DNA from: Pseudomonadota bacterium
Lineage (GTDB): Bacteria; Pseudomonadota; Gammaproteobacteria; Xanthomonadales; Xanthomonadaceae
Direction of reading: 5' to 3'
Length of the DNA stretch: 27,567 bases
Assembly: GCA_023461075.1 (NCBI GenBank)
Contig: JAEWNY010000105.1
Span: 1-27,567, forward strand
A program made the translations under genes and the position numbers. Of this stretch, positions 16,412-24,614 are shown in pieces. The notes below the pieces were generated by a model, which was given only the letters and a program-made list of their open reading frames with translations, was not told where the DNA came from and ran no database searches. How positions within the stretch are numbered: position 1 is the first letter of the stretch; each line of letters starts with the position of its first letter.

Positions 16412-17046
16412 TGCATACGCCGCGCGCCTTCGTCGAAACCGACCTGGTGCTGCTGGACGACCTGCTGGAACGCGATCCGTTCGTTACCGTGGTGACGGTC
16501 GATGACGGCCTGCCCCGGGCGACGGCGTTGCCGGTGCTCTACCGTCGCGAGGGCGATCGCATCGTGGTCGAAGGCCACTGGTCGCGGGCCAATCCGCAAT
16601 CGCGACATCAGGGCGATGCGCTGTTGATCATCCACGGGCCGCATGCCTACGTCTCGCCGGCGTGGTACCCCGACAAACAGGAACAAGCCCGCGTACCGAC
16701 CTGGAACTACGCGATGGCCCAGTTGGAAGGAAGGCTGGAAACCATCGATGGCGAAGACGACAAGATCGACCTGTTGGCACGCCTGTCCGCGCATTTTGAA
16801 GCTGGCGCCGGCAGCGACTGGCGCTTCGATCCGGCCGACCCGCGCGAACGCATGCAGGTGCGCGGCATCGTCGGTTTCCGCTTCCTTCCCACGCGTATCG
16901 ACATCAAGCACAAGCTCAACCAGAACCACCCGCTGCCGAACCGCGAATCGGTGGCATCCAAGCTGACGGCATCCGGCATCGAACGCGAGCGCGAGATCGC
17001 CGCGATGATGCGCGCCAGCTTCCACGACACTTCACGCGAGGATTGA
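16411..17046 (+). CDS. PaiB-like FMN-binding protein
   Basis: It belongs to the PaiB family (split-barrel FMN-binding fold), named after a Bacillus regulator of sporulation and protease genes; the bacterial function is otherwise unclear. The 211-residue product contains TDLVLLDDLLERDPFVTVVT, GHWSRANPQSRH, AYVSPAWYP, VPTWNYAMAQLEG and IKHKLNQNHP, all PaiB hallmarks. No paiA acetyltransferase is adjacent. The ATG overlaps the upstream stop and the next gene starts 1 bp after its stop. A flavin-dependent enzyme role is as plausible as regulation. Confidence 0.85.
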   Translation: MHTPRAFVETDLVLLDDLLERDPFVTVVTVDDGLPRATALPVLYRREGDRIVVEGHWSRANPQSRHQGDALLIIHGPHAYVSPAWYPDKQEQARVPTWNYAMAQLEGRLETIDGEDDKIDLLARLSAHFEAGAGSDWRFDPADPRERMQVRGIVGFRFLPTRIDIKHKLNQNHPLPNRESVASKLTASGIEREREIAAMMRASFHDTSRED

Positions 17047-17047
17047 C

Positions 17048-17833
17048 ATGGATCTGGACCTCACCGGCAAGCACGCACTGGTCTGCGGCGGCTCCGAAGG
17101 CATCGGCCGTGCTACCGCGATCGAATTCGCCTCGCTCGGCGCAAGCGTCACCGTGCTCGCCCGCCGTAAGGTCGCGCTGCGCGAAGTCAGCGCAGCCTTG
17201 CCTCGCAACGGCGGGCAGACGCATGGCTTGATCGTCGCCGACATGGACGCGACCGATGCACTGCGCGAGGCGGTCAGCGAACTTGCGTCGACATCCCCGG
17301 TGCATATCCTCATCAACAACACCGGGGGCCCGCCCGGTGGCCGCGCGATCGATGCCGACATCGATGCCTTCCTCGCTGCCTACCGCCGGCACCTCGTCGC
17401 CAACCAGACACTGACGCAGGCGCTGGCGCCCGGCATGCGCGATGCCGGGTACGGCCGCATCGTCAATGTCATCTCGACCTCGGTGTACGAGCCGATCCCC
17501 AACCTCGGTGTGTCCAACACCACCCGCGGCGCGGTGGCGAGCTGGGCCAAGACACTCTCGCGCGAGCTCGCGGCCGACGGCATCACCGTCAACAATGTGC
17601 TGCCAGGCTTCACCGAAACCGGACGCATCGCGCAAATCGTCGCCGGACGCCAGGCCAAGACCGGAGAATCCGAAGCCGACATCCGCAAGGAGATGATGGC
17701 AGGGGTGCCAGCGGGTCGTTTCGCCGAACCTGAGGAAACCGCGGCATTGATCGCCTTCCTGTGCAGCCCGGCCGCCGCCTACATCAACGGTCAGTCGATC
17801 GCGGTCGATGGCGGGCGGATGAATTCGATCTGA
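17048..17833 (+). CDS. Atypical short-chain dehydrogenase/reductase (BKR-like)
   Basis: This 261-residue Rossmann-fold protein has a cofactor loop GGSEGIG at about 14-20, NNTGGPPGG at about 90-98 and a C-terminal YINGQSIAVDGG. Where classical SDRs have YxxxK it has S156-N-T-T-R160, so both the catalytic tyrosine and lysine are replaced. This fits a known BKR-like SDR subgroup without the canonical tetrad. It lies 33 bp before the aldehyde dehydrogenase of the kynurenine cluster, suggesting a role there. Whether it reduces a pathway intermediate is inference. A fatty-acid-type ketoreductase is the alternative, but the missing residues argue against it. Confidence 0.85.
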   Translation: MDLDLTGKHALVCGGSEGIGRATAIEFASLGASVTVLARRKVALREVSAALPRNGGQTHGLIVADMDATDALREAVSELASTSPVHILINNTGGPPGGRAIDADIDAFLAAYRRHLVANQTLTQALAPGMRDAGYGRIVNVISTSVYEPIPNLGVSNTTRGAVASWAKTLSRELAADGITVNNVLPGFTETGRIAQIVAGRQAKTGESEADIRKEMMAGVPAGRFAEPEETAALIAFLCSPAAAYINGQSIAVDGGRMNSI

Positions 17834-17866
17834 AAGCAGGCCACGTCTCCACGATAAGCTAGACGC

Positions 17867-19291
17867 ATGCAACGTTTCCCGCACTGGATCAACGGAGAAC
17901 CGCGCGATGCGGCCAGCGGCACGTGGCTGCCGGTGTTCGAGCCGGCGAGCGCGAAGCCCTATGCCGAAGTCGCCGATGGTGACGCCGATGATGTCGCCGC
18001 CGCCATCGAAGCGGCCGAGGCGGCCTTTCCGCTGTGGTCATCCCTGCCCAACAGCGAACGCGCCTGGTGGCTGGAGAAACTCGCTTCAGCGCTTGAGTCG
18101 CGCATCGACGCCTTCGCCACGGCCGAGGCGCGCGATGGCGGCAAACCCGTCACCCTCGCCCGTAAGGTCGAGATACCGCGCGCGGTCAGCAACCTGCGCT
18201 TCTTCGCCCATGCGGCGACCCAGTTCGCCAGCGAATTCCACCACGGCGAGGCCGGCATGCATTACACGCTGCGCGAGCCGCTCGGCGTGGTCGGCACCGT
18301 CTCGCCCTGGAACCTGCCGCTGTACCTGTTCAGCTGGAAGATCGCGCCGGCGCTGGCCGCGGGCAATACCGTGGTGGCGAAACCTTCTGAAGTGACGCCG
18401 GCAAGCGCGACGATGCTGGCCGAACTGGCCGCGGAGATCGGTTTTCCGCGAGGCGTCTTTAACCTGGTGCACGGCATGGGCCCGCAAGTGGGCGAAGCGA
18501 TCGTCACGTCGGATGCCGTCCGCGCGATCTCGTTCACCGGCAGCACGGCGGTCGGCAAGCGCATCCACGGGTTGGCTTCGCCATCGCTCAAGAAGGTCTC
18601 GCTGGAACTCGGCGGCAAGAACCCGACCTTGGTGTTCGCCGACAGCGACTGGCGCGCCAATCTCGACACCCTTGTGCGCAGCGCCTTCCAGAACAGCGGG
18701 CAAATCTGCCTGTGCGGCTCGCGCATGCTGATCGAGCGCGGCATCTACGACGCGGTGCGCGATGCACTGGTCGATGCGGCATCGTCATTGCCGGTCGGCG
18801 ACCCGTTGGAGCCGGCGACGCGGATGGGACCGTTGGTATCGCAGGCGCATTTTGACAAGGTGATGGCAGCGATCTCACGCGCGCGCGAGGAAGGCGGCAA
18901 CTTCCTCACCGGCGGTGAAGGACTGGATCGCGAGGGCTGGTTCGTTGCGCCGACGATCATCGACGGCCTCGGCCCAAACTGCGCGACCAATCGCGAGGAG
19001 ATCTTCGGGCCGGTGCTCACCTTGCAGCCCTTCGACGACGAGGAAGAAGCACTCGCGCTGGCCAACGCCAGCGACTATGGCTTATCGGCCTCGGTGTGGA
19101 CGCGCGATTTCGCCCGCGCCCATCGCGTTGCGCGCAGGTTGCACGTCGGCATGGTCTGGATCAACAGCTGGCTGGTGCGCGATCTGCGCACCCCGTTCGG
19201 CGGGGTCGGCCAATCCGGCTACGGGCGCGAGGGCGGCATGGATGCACTTCGCTTCTACACCGAGCCGCGCAACATAGGTTTCCCTGCATGA
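17867..19291 (+). CDS. nbaE: 2-aminomuconate 6-semialdehyde dehydrogenase
   Basis: This NAD-dependent aldehyde dehydrogenase is expected to oxidise 2-aminomuconate semialdehyde (or 2-hydroxymuconate semialdehyde) to 2-aminomuconate. The 474-residue product has N149 in VSPWNLPLYLF, E247 in LELGGKNP and the nucleophile C281 in GQICLCGSR. The end VWINSWLVRDLRTPFGGVGQ carries the arginine-containing segment typical of AMSDH. Context (HAO, ACMSD and deaminase downstream) supports the assignment over a generic dehydrogenase. No Shine-Dalgarno sequence precedes the ATG at 17867. Its stop overlaps a minicistron leading to the carbonic anhydrase gene. Confidence 0.88.
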   Translation: MQRFPHWINGEPRDAASGTWLPVFEPASAKPYAEVADGDADDVAAAIEAAEAAFPLWSSLPNSERAWWLEKLASALESRIDAFATAEARDGGKPVTLARKVEIPRAVSNLRFFAHAATQFASEFHHGEAGMHYTLREPLGVVGTVSPWNLPLYLFSWKIAPALAAGNTVVAKPSEVTPASATMLAELAAEIGFPRGVFNLVHGMGPQVGEAIVTSDAVRAISFTGSTAVGKRIHGLASPSLKKVSLELGGKNPTLVFADSDWRANLDTLVRSAFQNSGQICLCGSRMLIERGIYDAVRDALVDAASSLPVGDPLEPATRMGPLVSQAHFDKVMAAISRAREEGGNFLTGGEGLDREGWFVAPTIIDGLGPNCATNREEIFGPVLTLQPFDDEEEALALANASDYGLSASVWTRDFARAHRVARRLHVGMVWINSWLVRDLRTPFGGVGQSGYGREGGMDALRFYTEPRNIGFPA

Positions 19292-19305
19292 CAATGGCCG
19301 CATGA
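19288..19305 (+). other. 5-codon minicistron bridging nbaE and the carbonic anhydrase gene
   Basis: ATG 19288 (ATGA with the nbaE stop) encodes MTMAA and ends at TGA 19303-19305, which overlaps the carbonic anhydrase ATG at 19302 (ATGA). No Shine-Dalgarno sequence is seen for the downstream gene. Confidence 0.35.
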
Positions 19306-19961
19306 ACCGCATCGATCACCTTTTGCAGAAAAACCAGGCCTGGGCCGAACGCATCAACGCCGAGGACCCGGGATTCTTCGAACGGTTGTCCGCCCAGCAG
19401 TTGCCCGAATACCTGTGGATCGGTTGCTCGGATTCGCGGGTGCCGGCCAACCAGGTGGTGGACCTGGCACCGGGCCAGGTCTTCGTCCATCGCAACATCG
19501 CCAATGTCGTCGTGCATACCGACCTCAACTGCCTGTCGGTGATCCAGTTCGCGGTGGACGTGCTGAAGGTCAAGCATGTGCTGGTCGTCGGCCATTACGG
19601 TTGCGGTGGCGTGCATGCGGCGCTGCATGGAAGCCGGATCGGGCTGGCCGACAACTGGATCCGCCATGTCGGGGATGTCGCGGTCAAGCACGCCGACATC
19701 CTTGCGCCACTCGACGATGTGCTCTCGCATGATCGCCTGTGCGAACTGAATGCACTCGAGCAGGCGGTGAACGTCTGCCAATCCACCATCCTGCGCGATG
19801 CCTGGAGCCGCGGCCAGCAGGTCGCCGTGCATGCGTGGGTCTATAGTCTGCGCGACGGCCGCGCACACGACCTGGGGTTGAACGTCGGCTCGATGCAGGA
19901 TCTTGAACGCCAGTACCGACCGGCGCTGGCGACCATAAGCATTGATCGGGAGGATCGTTGA
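19302..19961 (+). CDS. can: Beta-class carbonic anhydrase
   Basis: The enzyme is a zinc enzyme interconverting CO2 and bicarbonate in the cytoplasm. The 219-residue product matches E. coli Can. Zinc ligands are C42, D44, H98 and C101, in IGCSDSRVPAN and VVGHYGCGGVHAAL, and the Asp-Arg dyad is D44/R46. Its full family signatures, FVHRNIANVV and HAWVYSLRDGRAHDL, are present. It sits inside the kynurenine cluster between the semialdehyde dehydrogenase and the deaminase. This suggests it may handle CO2 released by ACMSD, though it may simply be the housekeeping enzyme. Confidence 0.95.
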   Translation: MNRIDHLLQKNQAWAERINAEDPGFFERLSAQQLPEYLWIGCSDSRVPANQVVDLAPGQVFVHRNIANVVVHTDLNCLSVIQFAVDVLKVKHVLVVGHYGCGGVHAALHGSRIGLADNWIRHVGDVAVKHADILAPLDDVLSHDRLCELNALEQAVNVCQSTILRDAWSRGQQVAVHAWVYSLRDGRAHDLGLNVGSMQDLERQYRPALATISIDREDR

Positions 19962-19962
19962 G

Positions 19963-20397
19963 ATGTCAGCACCAGGCATCATCGTTCCGGGCGCACCTTC
20001 GCCGGTGGGCCACTACCCGCATGCACGCCGCGTCGGCGACCTGCTCTACATCTCCGGTGCCGGCCCGCGCGATGCGGCCAGCAATGCGGTGCCGGGCAAC
20101 ATCGTCGATGCATCGGGCAAGGTCATCGAACACGACATCACCGCGCAGTGGCACAGCGTTATCGGCAACATCGAGCACGTTCTGACGCATTGCGGACTGG
20201 GATGGGCCGACGTGGTCGATGTCACCGTGTTCCTGACCGACTACGACCGCGACTTCGCCACCTACAACGCGCTGTGGGCGGCGCACTTCCCCTCCATCCC
20301 CGACGCGCCCTGCCGCACCACGATGGAAGTCAGCCGCCTGCCCGGCCCGATCCATATCGAGCTGAAAGTCGTCGCGCACTTCCCGCAAGGAGCCTGA
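19963..20397 (+). CDS. nbaF: 2-aminomuconate deaminase (RidA/YjgF family)
   Basis: A RidA-fold enzyme expected to deaminate 2-aminomuconate to 2-oxohex-3-enedioate (4-oxalocrotonate). The 144-residue product contains VGHYPHARRVGDLLYISGAG, ADVVDVTVFLTDYDRDFATY and the conserved arginine in PDAPCRTTMEVSRLP. Length and the N-terminal APGIIVPGAPSPVGHYPHA resemble aminomuconate deaminases rather than short housekeeping RidA proteins. GGGAGGA lies upstream of the ATG at 19963, and the start is 1 bp past the carbonic anhydrase stop. A generic imine deaminase is the alternative; the context favours the pathway role. Confidence 0.87.
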   Translation: MSAPGIIVPGAPSPVGHYPHARRVGDLLYISGAGPRDAASNAVPGNIVDASGKVIEHDITAQWHSVIGNIEHVLTHCGLGWADVVDVTVFLTDYDRDFATYNALWAAHFPSIPDAPCRTTMEVSRLPGPIHIELKVVAHFPQGA

Positions 20398-20398
20398 G

Positions 20399-20950
20399 AT
20401 GCCGCTGTCCGCCGCCTTCAGCCTGCAGGACTGGATCGAGGAGCATCGTCATCTGCTGAAACCGCCGGTCGGCAACAAGACGATCGTGCAGGAGGACTTC
20501 ATCGTGATGATCGTCGGCGGGCCGAACGCGCGCACCGATTACCACTTCGAGGACGGCCCCGAGTGGTTCTACCAGCTCGAGGGCGAGATGGTGTTGAAGG
20601 TGCAGGAAGACGGCGCGGTCCGCGATATCCCGATCAAGGCCGGCGAGATCTTCTACCTGCCGCCGCGGGTGCCGCATTCGCCGCAGCGCATGGAAGGCTC
20701 GGTGGGGCTGGTGATGGAACGCAAGCGCCTGCCGCACGAAGACGACGCGCTGATGTGGTTCTGCATCCAATGCAACCACAGGCTCTACGAGGAATTCTTC
20801 CATCTCAAGGACATCGAGCAGGATTTCTTCAAGGTGTTCGAGACCTTCTATCGAAGCGAGGAGCTGCGGACCTGCAAGCAATGCGGAACGCTCAACCCGC
20901 GGCCTTCCCGTTACGAGATGCAGGCCGACAACCGCGCCGACATCACCTGA
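20399..20950 (+). CDS. nbaC: 3-hydroxyanthranilate 3,4-dioxygenase
   Basis: A cupin Fe(II) dioxygenase that opens 3-hydroxyanthranilate to 2-amino-3-carboxymuconate semialdehyde (ACMS). The 183-residue product has iron ligands H49, E55 and H93 (TDYHFEDGPEWFYQLEGEM and PPRVPHSPQR). It also has the bacterial-type rubredoxin-like second metal site: C122/C125 in WFCIQCNH and C159/C162 in RTCKQCGTL. AAGGAG stands 6 bases before the ATG, the best ribosome-binding site in the cluster. The start is 1 bp after the deaminase stop, and the stop forms TGATG with a 6-codon minicistron. Confidence 0.96.
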   Translation: MPLSAAFSLQDWIEEHRHLLKPPVGNKTIVQEDFIVMIVGGPNARTDYHFEDGPEWFYQLEGEMVLKVQEDGAVRDIPIKAGEIFYLPPRVPHSPQRMEGSVGLVMERKRLPHEDDALMWFCIQCNHRLYEEFFHLKDIEQDFFKVFETFYRSEELRTCKQCGTLNPRPSRYEMQADNRADIT

Positions 20951-20970
20951 TGCACGCAACGACATGCTGA
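20950..20970 (+). other. 6-codon minicistron bridging nbaC and nbaD
   Basis: ATG 20950 (TGATG with the nbaC stop) encodes MHATTC and ends at TGA 20968-20970, 4 bases after the nbaD ATG at 20964. The nbaD start has no visible Shine-Dalgarno sequence, so reinitiation from this ORF is a plausible route. Confidence 0.35.
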
Positions 20971-21989
20971 AGATCGACGTCCACGCCCATTACCTGCCGC
21001 GCGACTGGCCGGACCTCGCCGCCAAGTACGGCGACGCGCGCTTCCCGGTGATCCACCATGGCGATGACGGGCGCTCGCGCATCTACAAGGACGGCAAGTT
21101 CTTCCGCGAGATATGGGCCAAGACCTGGGATCCGCAGATCCGCATTGATGAGTACGCCGATTTCGGCGTGCAGGTGCAGGTGCTCTCGACCGTGCCGGTG
21201 ATGTTCTCCTATTGGGCGAAGGCCAACCACGCGCTCGAGCTGCACCAGGCGCTGAACGACCACATGGCCGAGGCCTGCCGCAACTACCCGCGGCATTACG
21301 CCGGTATCGGCACGGTGCCGCTGCAATCGCCCACGCTGGCGATCCGCGAACTGGAGCGCTGCGTGGACCAGCTCGGCCTGCAGGGCGTGCAGATCGGTTC
21401 GCACCTGCACCTGGCCGATGGCGGACACTGGAACCTGGACGCGCCCGAGCTGTTTCCGTTCTTCGAGGCCGCGGCCGAACTCGGCGCGGCGGTGCTGGTG
21501 CACCCGTGGGACATGATGGGCAGCGACAGCATGCCGAAGTACTGGCTGCCCTGGCTGGTCGGCATGCCGGCCGAACAGGCACGCGCCGCCTGCTCGCTGG
21601 TATTCGGCGGCGTGCTGGAGCGCCTGCCGAAACTCAAGGTCTGCATGGCGCACGGCGGCGGCAGTTTCCCCTACACGATCGGGCGCATCGAGCATGGCTT
21701 CAACATGCGCCCGGACCTGGTGGCGACGGACAATTTCCGCAATCCGCGCGACTACCTGCAGCGGCTGTATTTCGACTCCTGGGTCGCCGACGATGCCGCC
21801 CTGCGTTACCTGCTGGAGACCTGCGGCAGCGAGCGGGTGATGCTGGGTACCGACTATCCGTTCCCGCTGGGCGAGCAGGTGCCCGGCGAAGGCATCGAAC
21901 GCCTGCAGCTGGACGAGGCGCAACGCGCGCGGCTCTACCACGGCACCGCGCTGGAATGGCTCGGCTTGCCTGCATCGAGGTTCCAATGA
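20964..21989 (+). CDS. nbaD: 2-amino-3-carboxymuconate 6-semialdehyde decarboxylase (ACMSD)
   Basis: An amidohydrolase-superfamily zinc decarboxylase converting ACMS to 2-aminomuconate semialdehyde plus CO2, which keeps ACMS from cyclising to quinolinate. The 341-residue product has metal ligands H7 and H9 (KIDVHAHYLP), H180 (VLVHPWDMMG), H230 (MAHGGGSFPY, probable catalytic His) and D297 (LGTDYPFPLG). These match the ACMSD pattern closely. Its stop shares ATGA with the kynU start. Confidence 0.96.
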   Translation: MLKIDVHAHYLPRDWPDLAAKYGDARFPVIHHGDDGRSRIYKDGKFFREIWAKTWDPQIRIDEYADFGVQVQVLSTVPVMFSYWAKANHALELHQALNDHMAEACRNYPRHYAGIGTVPLQSPTLAIRELERCVDQLGLQGVQIGSHLHLADGGHWNLDAPELFPFFEAAAELGAAVLVHPWDMMGSDSMPKYWLPWLVGMPAEQARAACSLVFGGVLERLPKLKVCMAHGGGSFPYTIGRIEHGFNMRPDLVATDNFRNPRDYLQRLYFDSWVADDAALRYLLETCGSERVMLGTDYPFPLGEQVPGEGIERLQLDEAQRARLYHGTALEWLGLPASRFQ

Positions 21990-23263
21990 GCGACGACATC
22001 TTCGACATCGCATACGCGCGCGCGCAGGATGCGGCGTGTCCGTTGCGTGGTTTCCGCGACGAATTCCTCATTCCCCGACACGAAGGCCGTGAGCAGGCCT
22101 ACTTCGCCGGCAATTCGCTGGGCCTGCAGCCCAAGGGCGCGCGCGCGCATGTCGAGGAAGTGCTGGACAAATGGGCGCATGAGGCGGTAGAGGGCCACTT
22201 CACCGGACAGGCGCAATGGATGCCCTACCACGAGCTGGTGCGCGAGCCGCTGGCCAAGATCGTGGGTGCCAAGCCGTCGGAAGTGGTGGCGATGAACTCG
22301 CTGACCGCCAACCTGCACCTGATGATGGTCAGCTTCTACCAGCCGACCATCGAACGCACTGCGATCCTGATCGAGGCCGGCAGCTTTCCTTCCGATCGCT
22401 ACGCGGTCGAATCGCAGCTGACGTATCGCGGCCTGCCGCCGAAGCTGACCCTGATCGAAGTGGAGCCCGACCTGCCGAACGGCGTGTTCTCGATGACGGC
22501 GATTGAACGCGCCATCCGCGACAACGGTCCGCGTCTGGCGATGATCCTGTGGCCTGGCGTGCAATACCGCACCGGGCAAGCGTTCGACCTCAAGGAAATC
22601 ACCCGCATCGGGCACGAGGCCGGCGCGATCGTCGGCTTCGATCTGGCTCATGCGGTCGGCAACCTTGACCTGAAATTGCATGACAGCGGCGCGGACTTCG
22701 CGGTCTGGTGCCATTACAAGTACATGAATTCCGGTCCGGGTGCGGTCGCCGGCTGCTTCGTGCACGAGCGCCACGCGCGCAGCGAGCGCCCGCGTTTCGC
22801 CGGCTGGTGGGGCAACAACAAGGACGTGCGCTTCAGGATGGGGCCCGAGTTCGATCCGACACCGGGCGCAGAGGGTTGGCAGTTGTCGAACCCGCCGATC
22901 CTGGGGCTTGCGCCGTTGCGCGCTTCGGTCGATCAGTTCCAGCGTGCGGGCTTGCCGGCGCTGCGCGAAAAATCGCGGCACCTGACCGGCTATCTGGAGA
23001 AGTTGATCGATGCGAAGTTGGCGGATGCGATCGAGATCGTCACCCCGCGCGACGAGGCGCAACGCGGCGCGCAACTGTCGCTGCGGGTCAAGGCGGGGCG
23101 CGATGCCGGACGCAGCCTTTTCGAACATCTGCAATCGCGCGGCGTGCTCGGCGACTGGCGCGAGCCTGACGTGATCCGCATTTCGCCGGCCCCGCTCTAC
23201 AACAATCACGAAGACGTCTTGCGCTTCGCCCAAGCCGCGGGGGCATGGATCGATGGCCGCTGA
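21986..23263 (+). CDS. kynU: Kynureninase
   Basis: A PLP-dependent hydrolase cleaving kynurenine or 3-hydroxykynurenine to (3-hydroxy)anthranilate plus alanine. The 425-residue product has the PLP lysine K245 in WCHYKYMNSGPG, the cofactor contacts D219/H222 in FDLAHAVGN and Y244, AYFAGNSLGLQP near the N-terminus and FAGWWGNNKDVRFRM. Length is normal. The ATG at 21986 overlaps the nbaD stop (ATGA); the longer in-frame reading lies within nbaD. The last 11 bases overlap kmo. Confidence 0.96.
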   Translation: MSDDIFDIAYARAQDAACPLRGFRDEFLIPRHEGREQAYFAGNSLGLQPKGARAHVEEVLDKWAHEAVEGHFTGQAQWMPYHELVREPLAKIVGAKPSEVVAMNSLTANLHLMMVSFYQPTIERTAILIEAGSFPSDRYAVESQLTYRGLPPKLTLIEVEPDLPNGVFSMTAIERAIRDNGPRLAMILWPGVQYRTGQAFDLKEITRIGHEAGAIVGFDLAHAVGNLDLKLHDSGADFAVWCHYKYMNSGPGAVAGCFVHERHARSERPRFAGWWGNNKDVRFRMGPEFDPTPGAEGWQLSNPPILGLAPLRASVDQFQRAGLPALREKSRHLTGYLEKLIDAKLADAIEIVTPRDEAQRGAQLSLRVKAGRDAGRSLFEHLQSRGVLGDWREPDVIRISPAPLYNNHEDVLRFAQAAGAWIDGR

Positions 23264-24614
23264 CCGACACCTCAGCATCGTCGGCGCGGGCCTTGCCGGT
23301 GCGTTGCTGGCCACCCTCCTCGCCCAACGCGGTTACAAGGTCGAGGTGTTCGAGCGGCGCGGCGATCCGCGCATCGACGGCTATGCCGGCGGCCGCTCGA
23401 TCAACCTCGCGCTCGCCGAACGCGGCCTGCACGCCTTGCGCCAGGCCGGCGTCGATGACGAGGTGCTGCAGCAGGCGGTGATGATGCGCGGCCGCATGGT
23501 GCATCCGCTCGGCGGCGAGCCACAACTGCAGCGCTACGGCCGCGACGATTCCGAAGTGATCTGGTCGATCAGTCGCGGCGAGCTCAACATCACCCTGATC
23601 GAAGCGGCCGAGGCCGCAGGTGCAACCGTCCATTTCGATCGTGGCCTGGCCGAGGTCGACTTCGATGCCGGAATCGCCCACTTCGGCGACATCCACGGTC
23701 AGCTGCATCGGCATGCCTTCAATGCCCTGCTCGGTTGTGACGGCGCCGGGTCCACCCTGCGTGCGCAGATAGAGAACATCCAACCGCTTGGCGCACGCAC
23801 CGAATGGCTTGGGCACGGTTACAAGGAGCTGGAAATCCCGCCGGCATTCGATGGCGGCTTCCAGATCGAGCCCAATGCCCTGCACATCTGGCCGCGCGGT
23901 CGCTACATGTGCATCGCCCTGCCCAACGACGAGCGCACCTTCACCGTCACTCTGTTCATGCCGAACGAAGGCGGCGAGCCGAGTTTCGCCGGCGTGCCGG
24001 ATGGCGAAGCGGCACTCGCCCTGTTCCAGCGCGATTTCCCCGATGCCGTGCCGCTGATTCCGCAGCTGATCGAGGACTATGACCGCAACCCGGTCGGCAC
24101 GCTCGCCACGCTTTACCTCGATCGTTGGCACATGCAAGGCCGCGCGGTGCTGGTCGGCGATGCCGCGCACGCGATGGTTCCGTTCCACGGCCAGGGCATG
24201 AACTGCGCGTTCGAGGACTGCGTGGCGCTGGCACGGCAACTGGACAAGACTCCCGACCTTGCGGATGCGTTCGCCGCCTACGAATCCGAACGTGCGCCCA
24301 ATGCGCTGGCGATCCAGACCATGGCGCTGGAAAACTACCTGGAAATGCGCGACCGCGTTGACGACAACGACTACCTGCTCCAGCGCGCACTGGAACTGGA
24401 ACTTGCCGATCGTCACCCGGATCGATTCGTCCCGCGCTACAGCATGGTCAGCTTCATGCGCGTGCCCTATGCCACCGCGTTCGAGCGCGGGCGGGTGCAG
24501 CGCGAATTGCTGGTCGAGGCGACGCGCGGCCACGCATCCATCGACAACATCGATCTGGCCTGGCTCGATGCCGAGATCGAACGACGCTTGCCGCCGTTGC
24601 CCGCAGACGCCTGA
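23253..24614 (+). CDS. kmo: Kynurenine 3-monooxygenase
   Basis: An FAD- and NAD(P)H-dependent aromatic hydroxylase making 3-hydroxykynurenine. The 453-residue product has the FAD fingerprint IVGAGLAGALLA at about 9-20, GGRSINLALAERG at about 46-58, the second FAD motif LVGDAAHAMVPFHGQGMNCA at about 300-319, and FEDCVALARQL. The C-terminus lacks the membrane anchor of eukaryotic KMO, as usual for bacterial forms. It starts 11 bases before the kynU stop. Its own stop shares TGATG with a minicistron that resembles the start of sbcB. Confidence 0.95.
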   Translation: MAADRHLSIVGAGLAGALLATLLAQRGYKVEVFERRGDPRIDGYAGGRSINLALAERGLHALRQAGVDDEVLQQAVMMRGRMVHPLGGEPQLQRYGRDDSEVIWSISRGELNITLIEAAEAAGATVHFDRGLAEVDFDAGIAHFGDIHGQLHRHAFNALLGCDGAGSTLRAQIENIQPLGARTEWLGHGYKELEIPPAFDGGFQIEPNALHIWPRGRYMCIALPNDERTFTVTLFMPNEGGEPSFAGVPDGEAALALFQRDFPDAVPLIPQLIEDYDRNPVGTLATLYLDRWHMQGRAVLVGDAAHAMVPFHGQGMNCAFEDCVALARQLDKTPDLADAFAAYESERAPNALAIQTMALENYLEMRDRVDDNDYLLQRALELELADRHPDRFVPRYSMVSFMRVPYATAFERGRVQRELLVEATRGHASIDNIDLAWLDAEIERRLPPLPADA

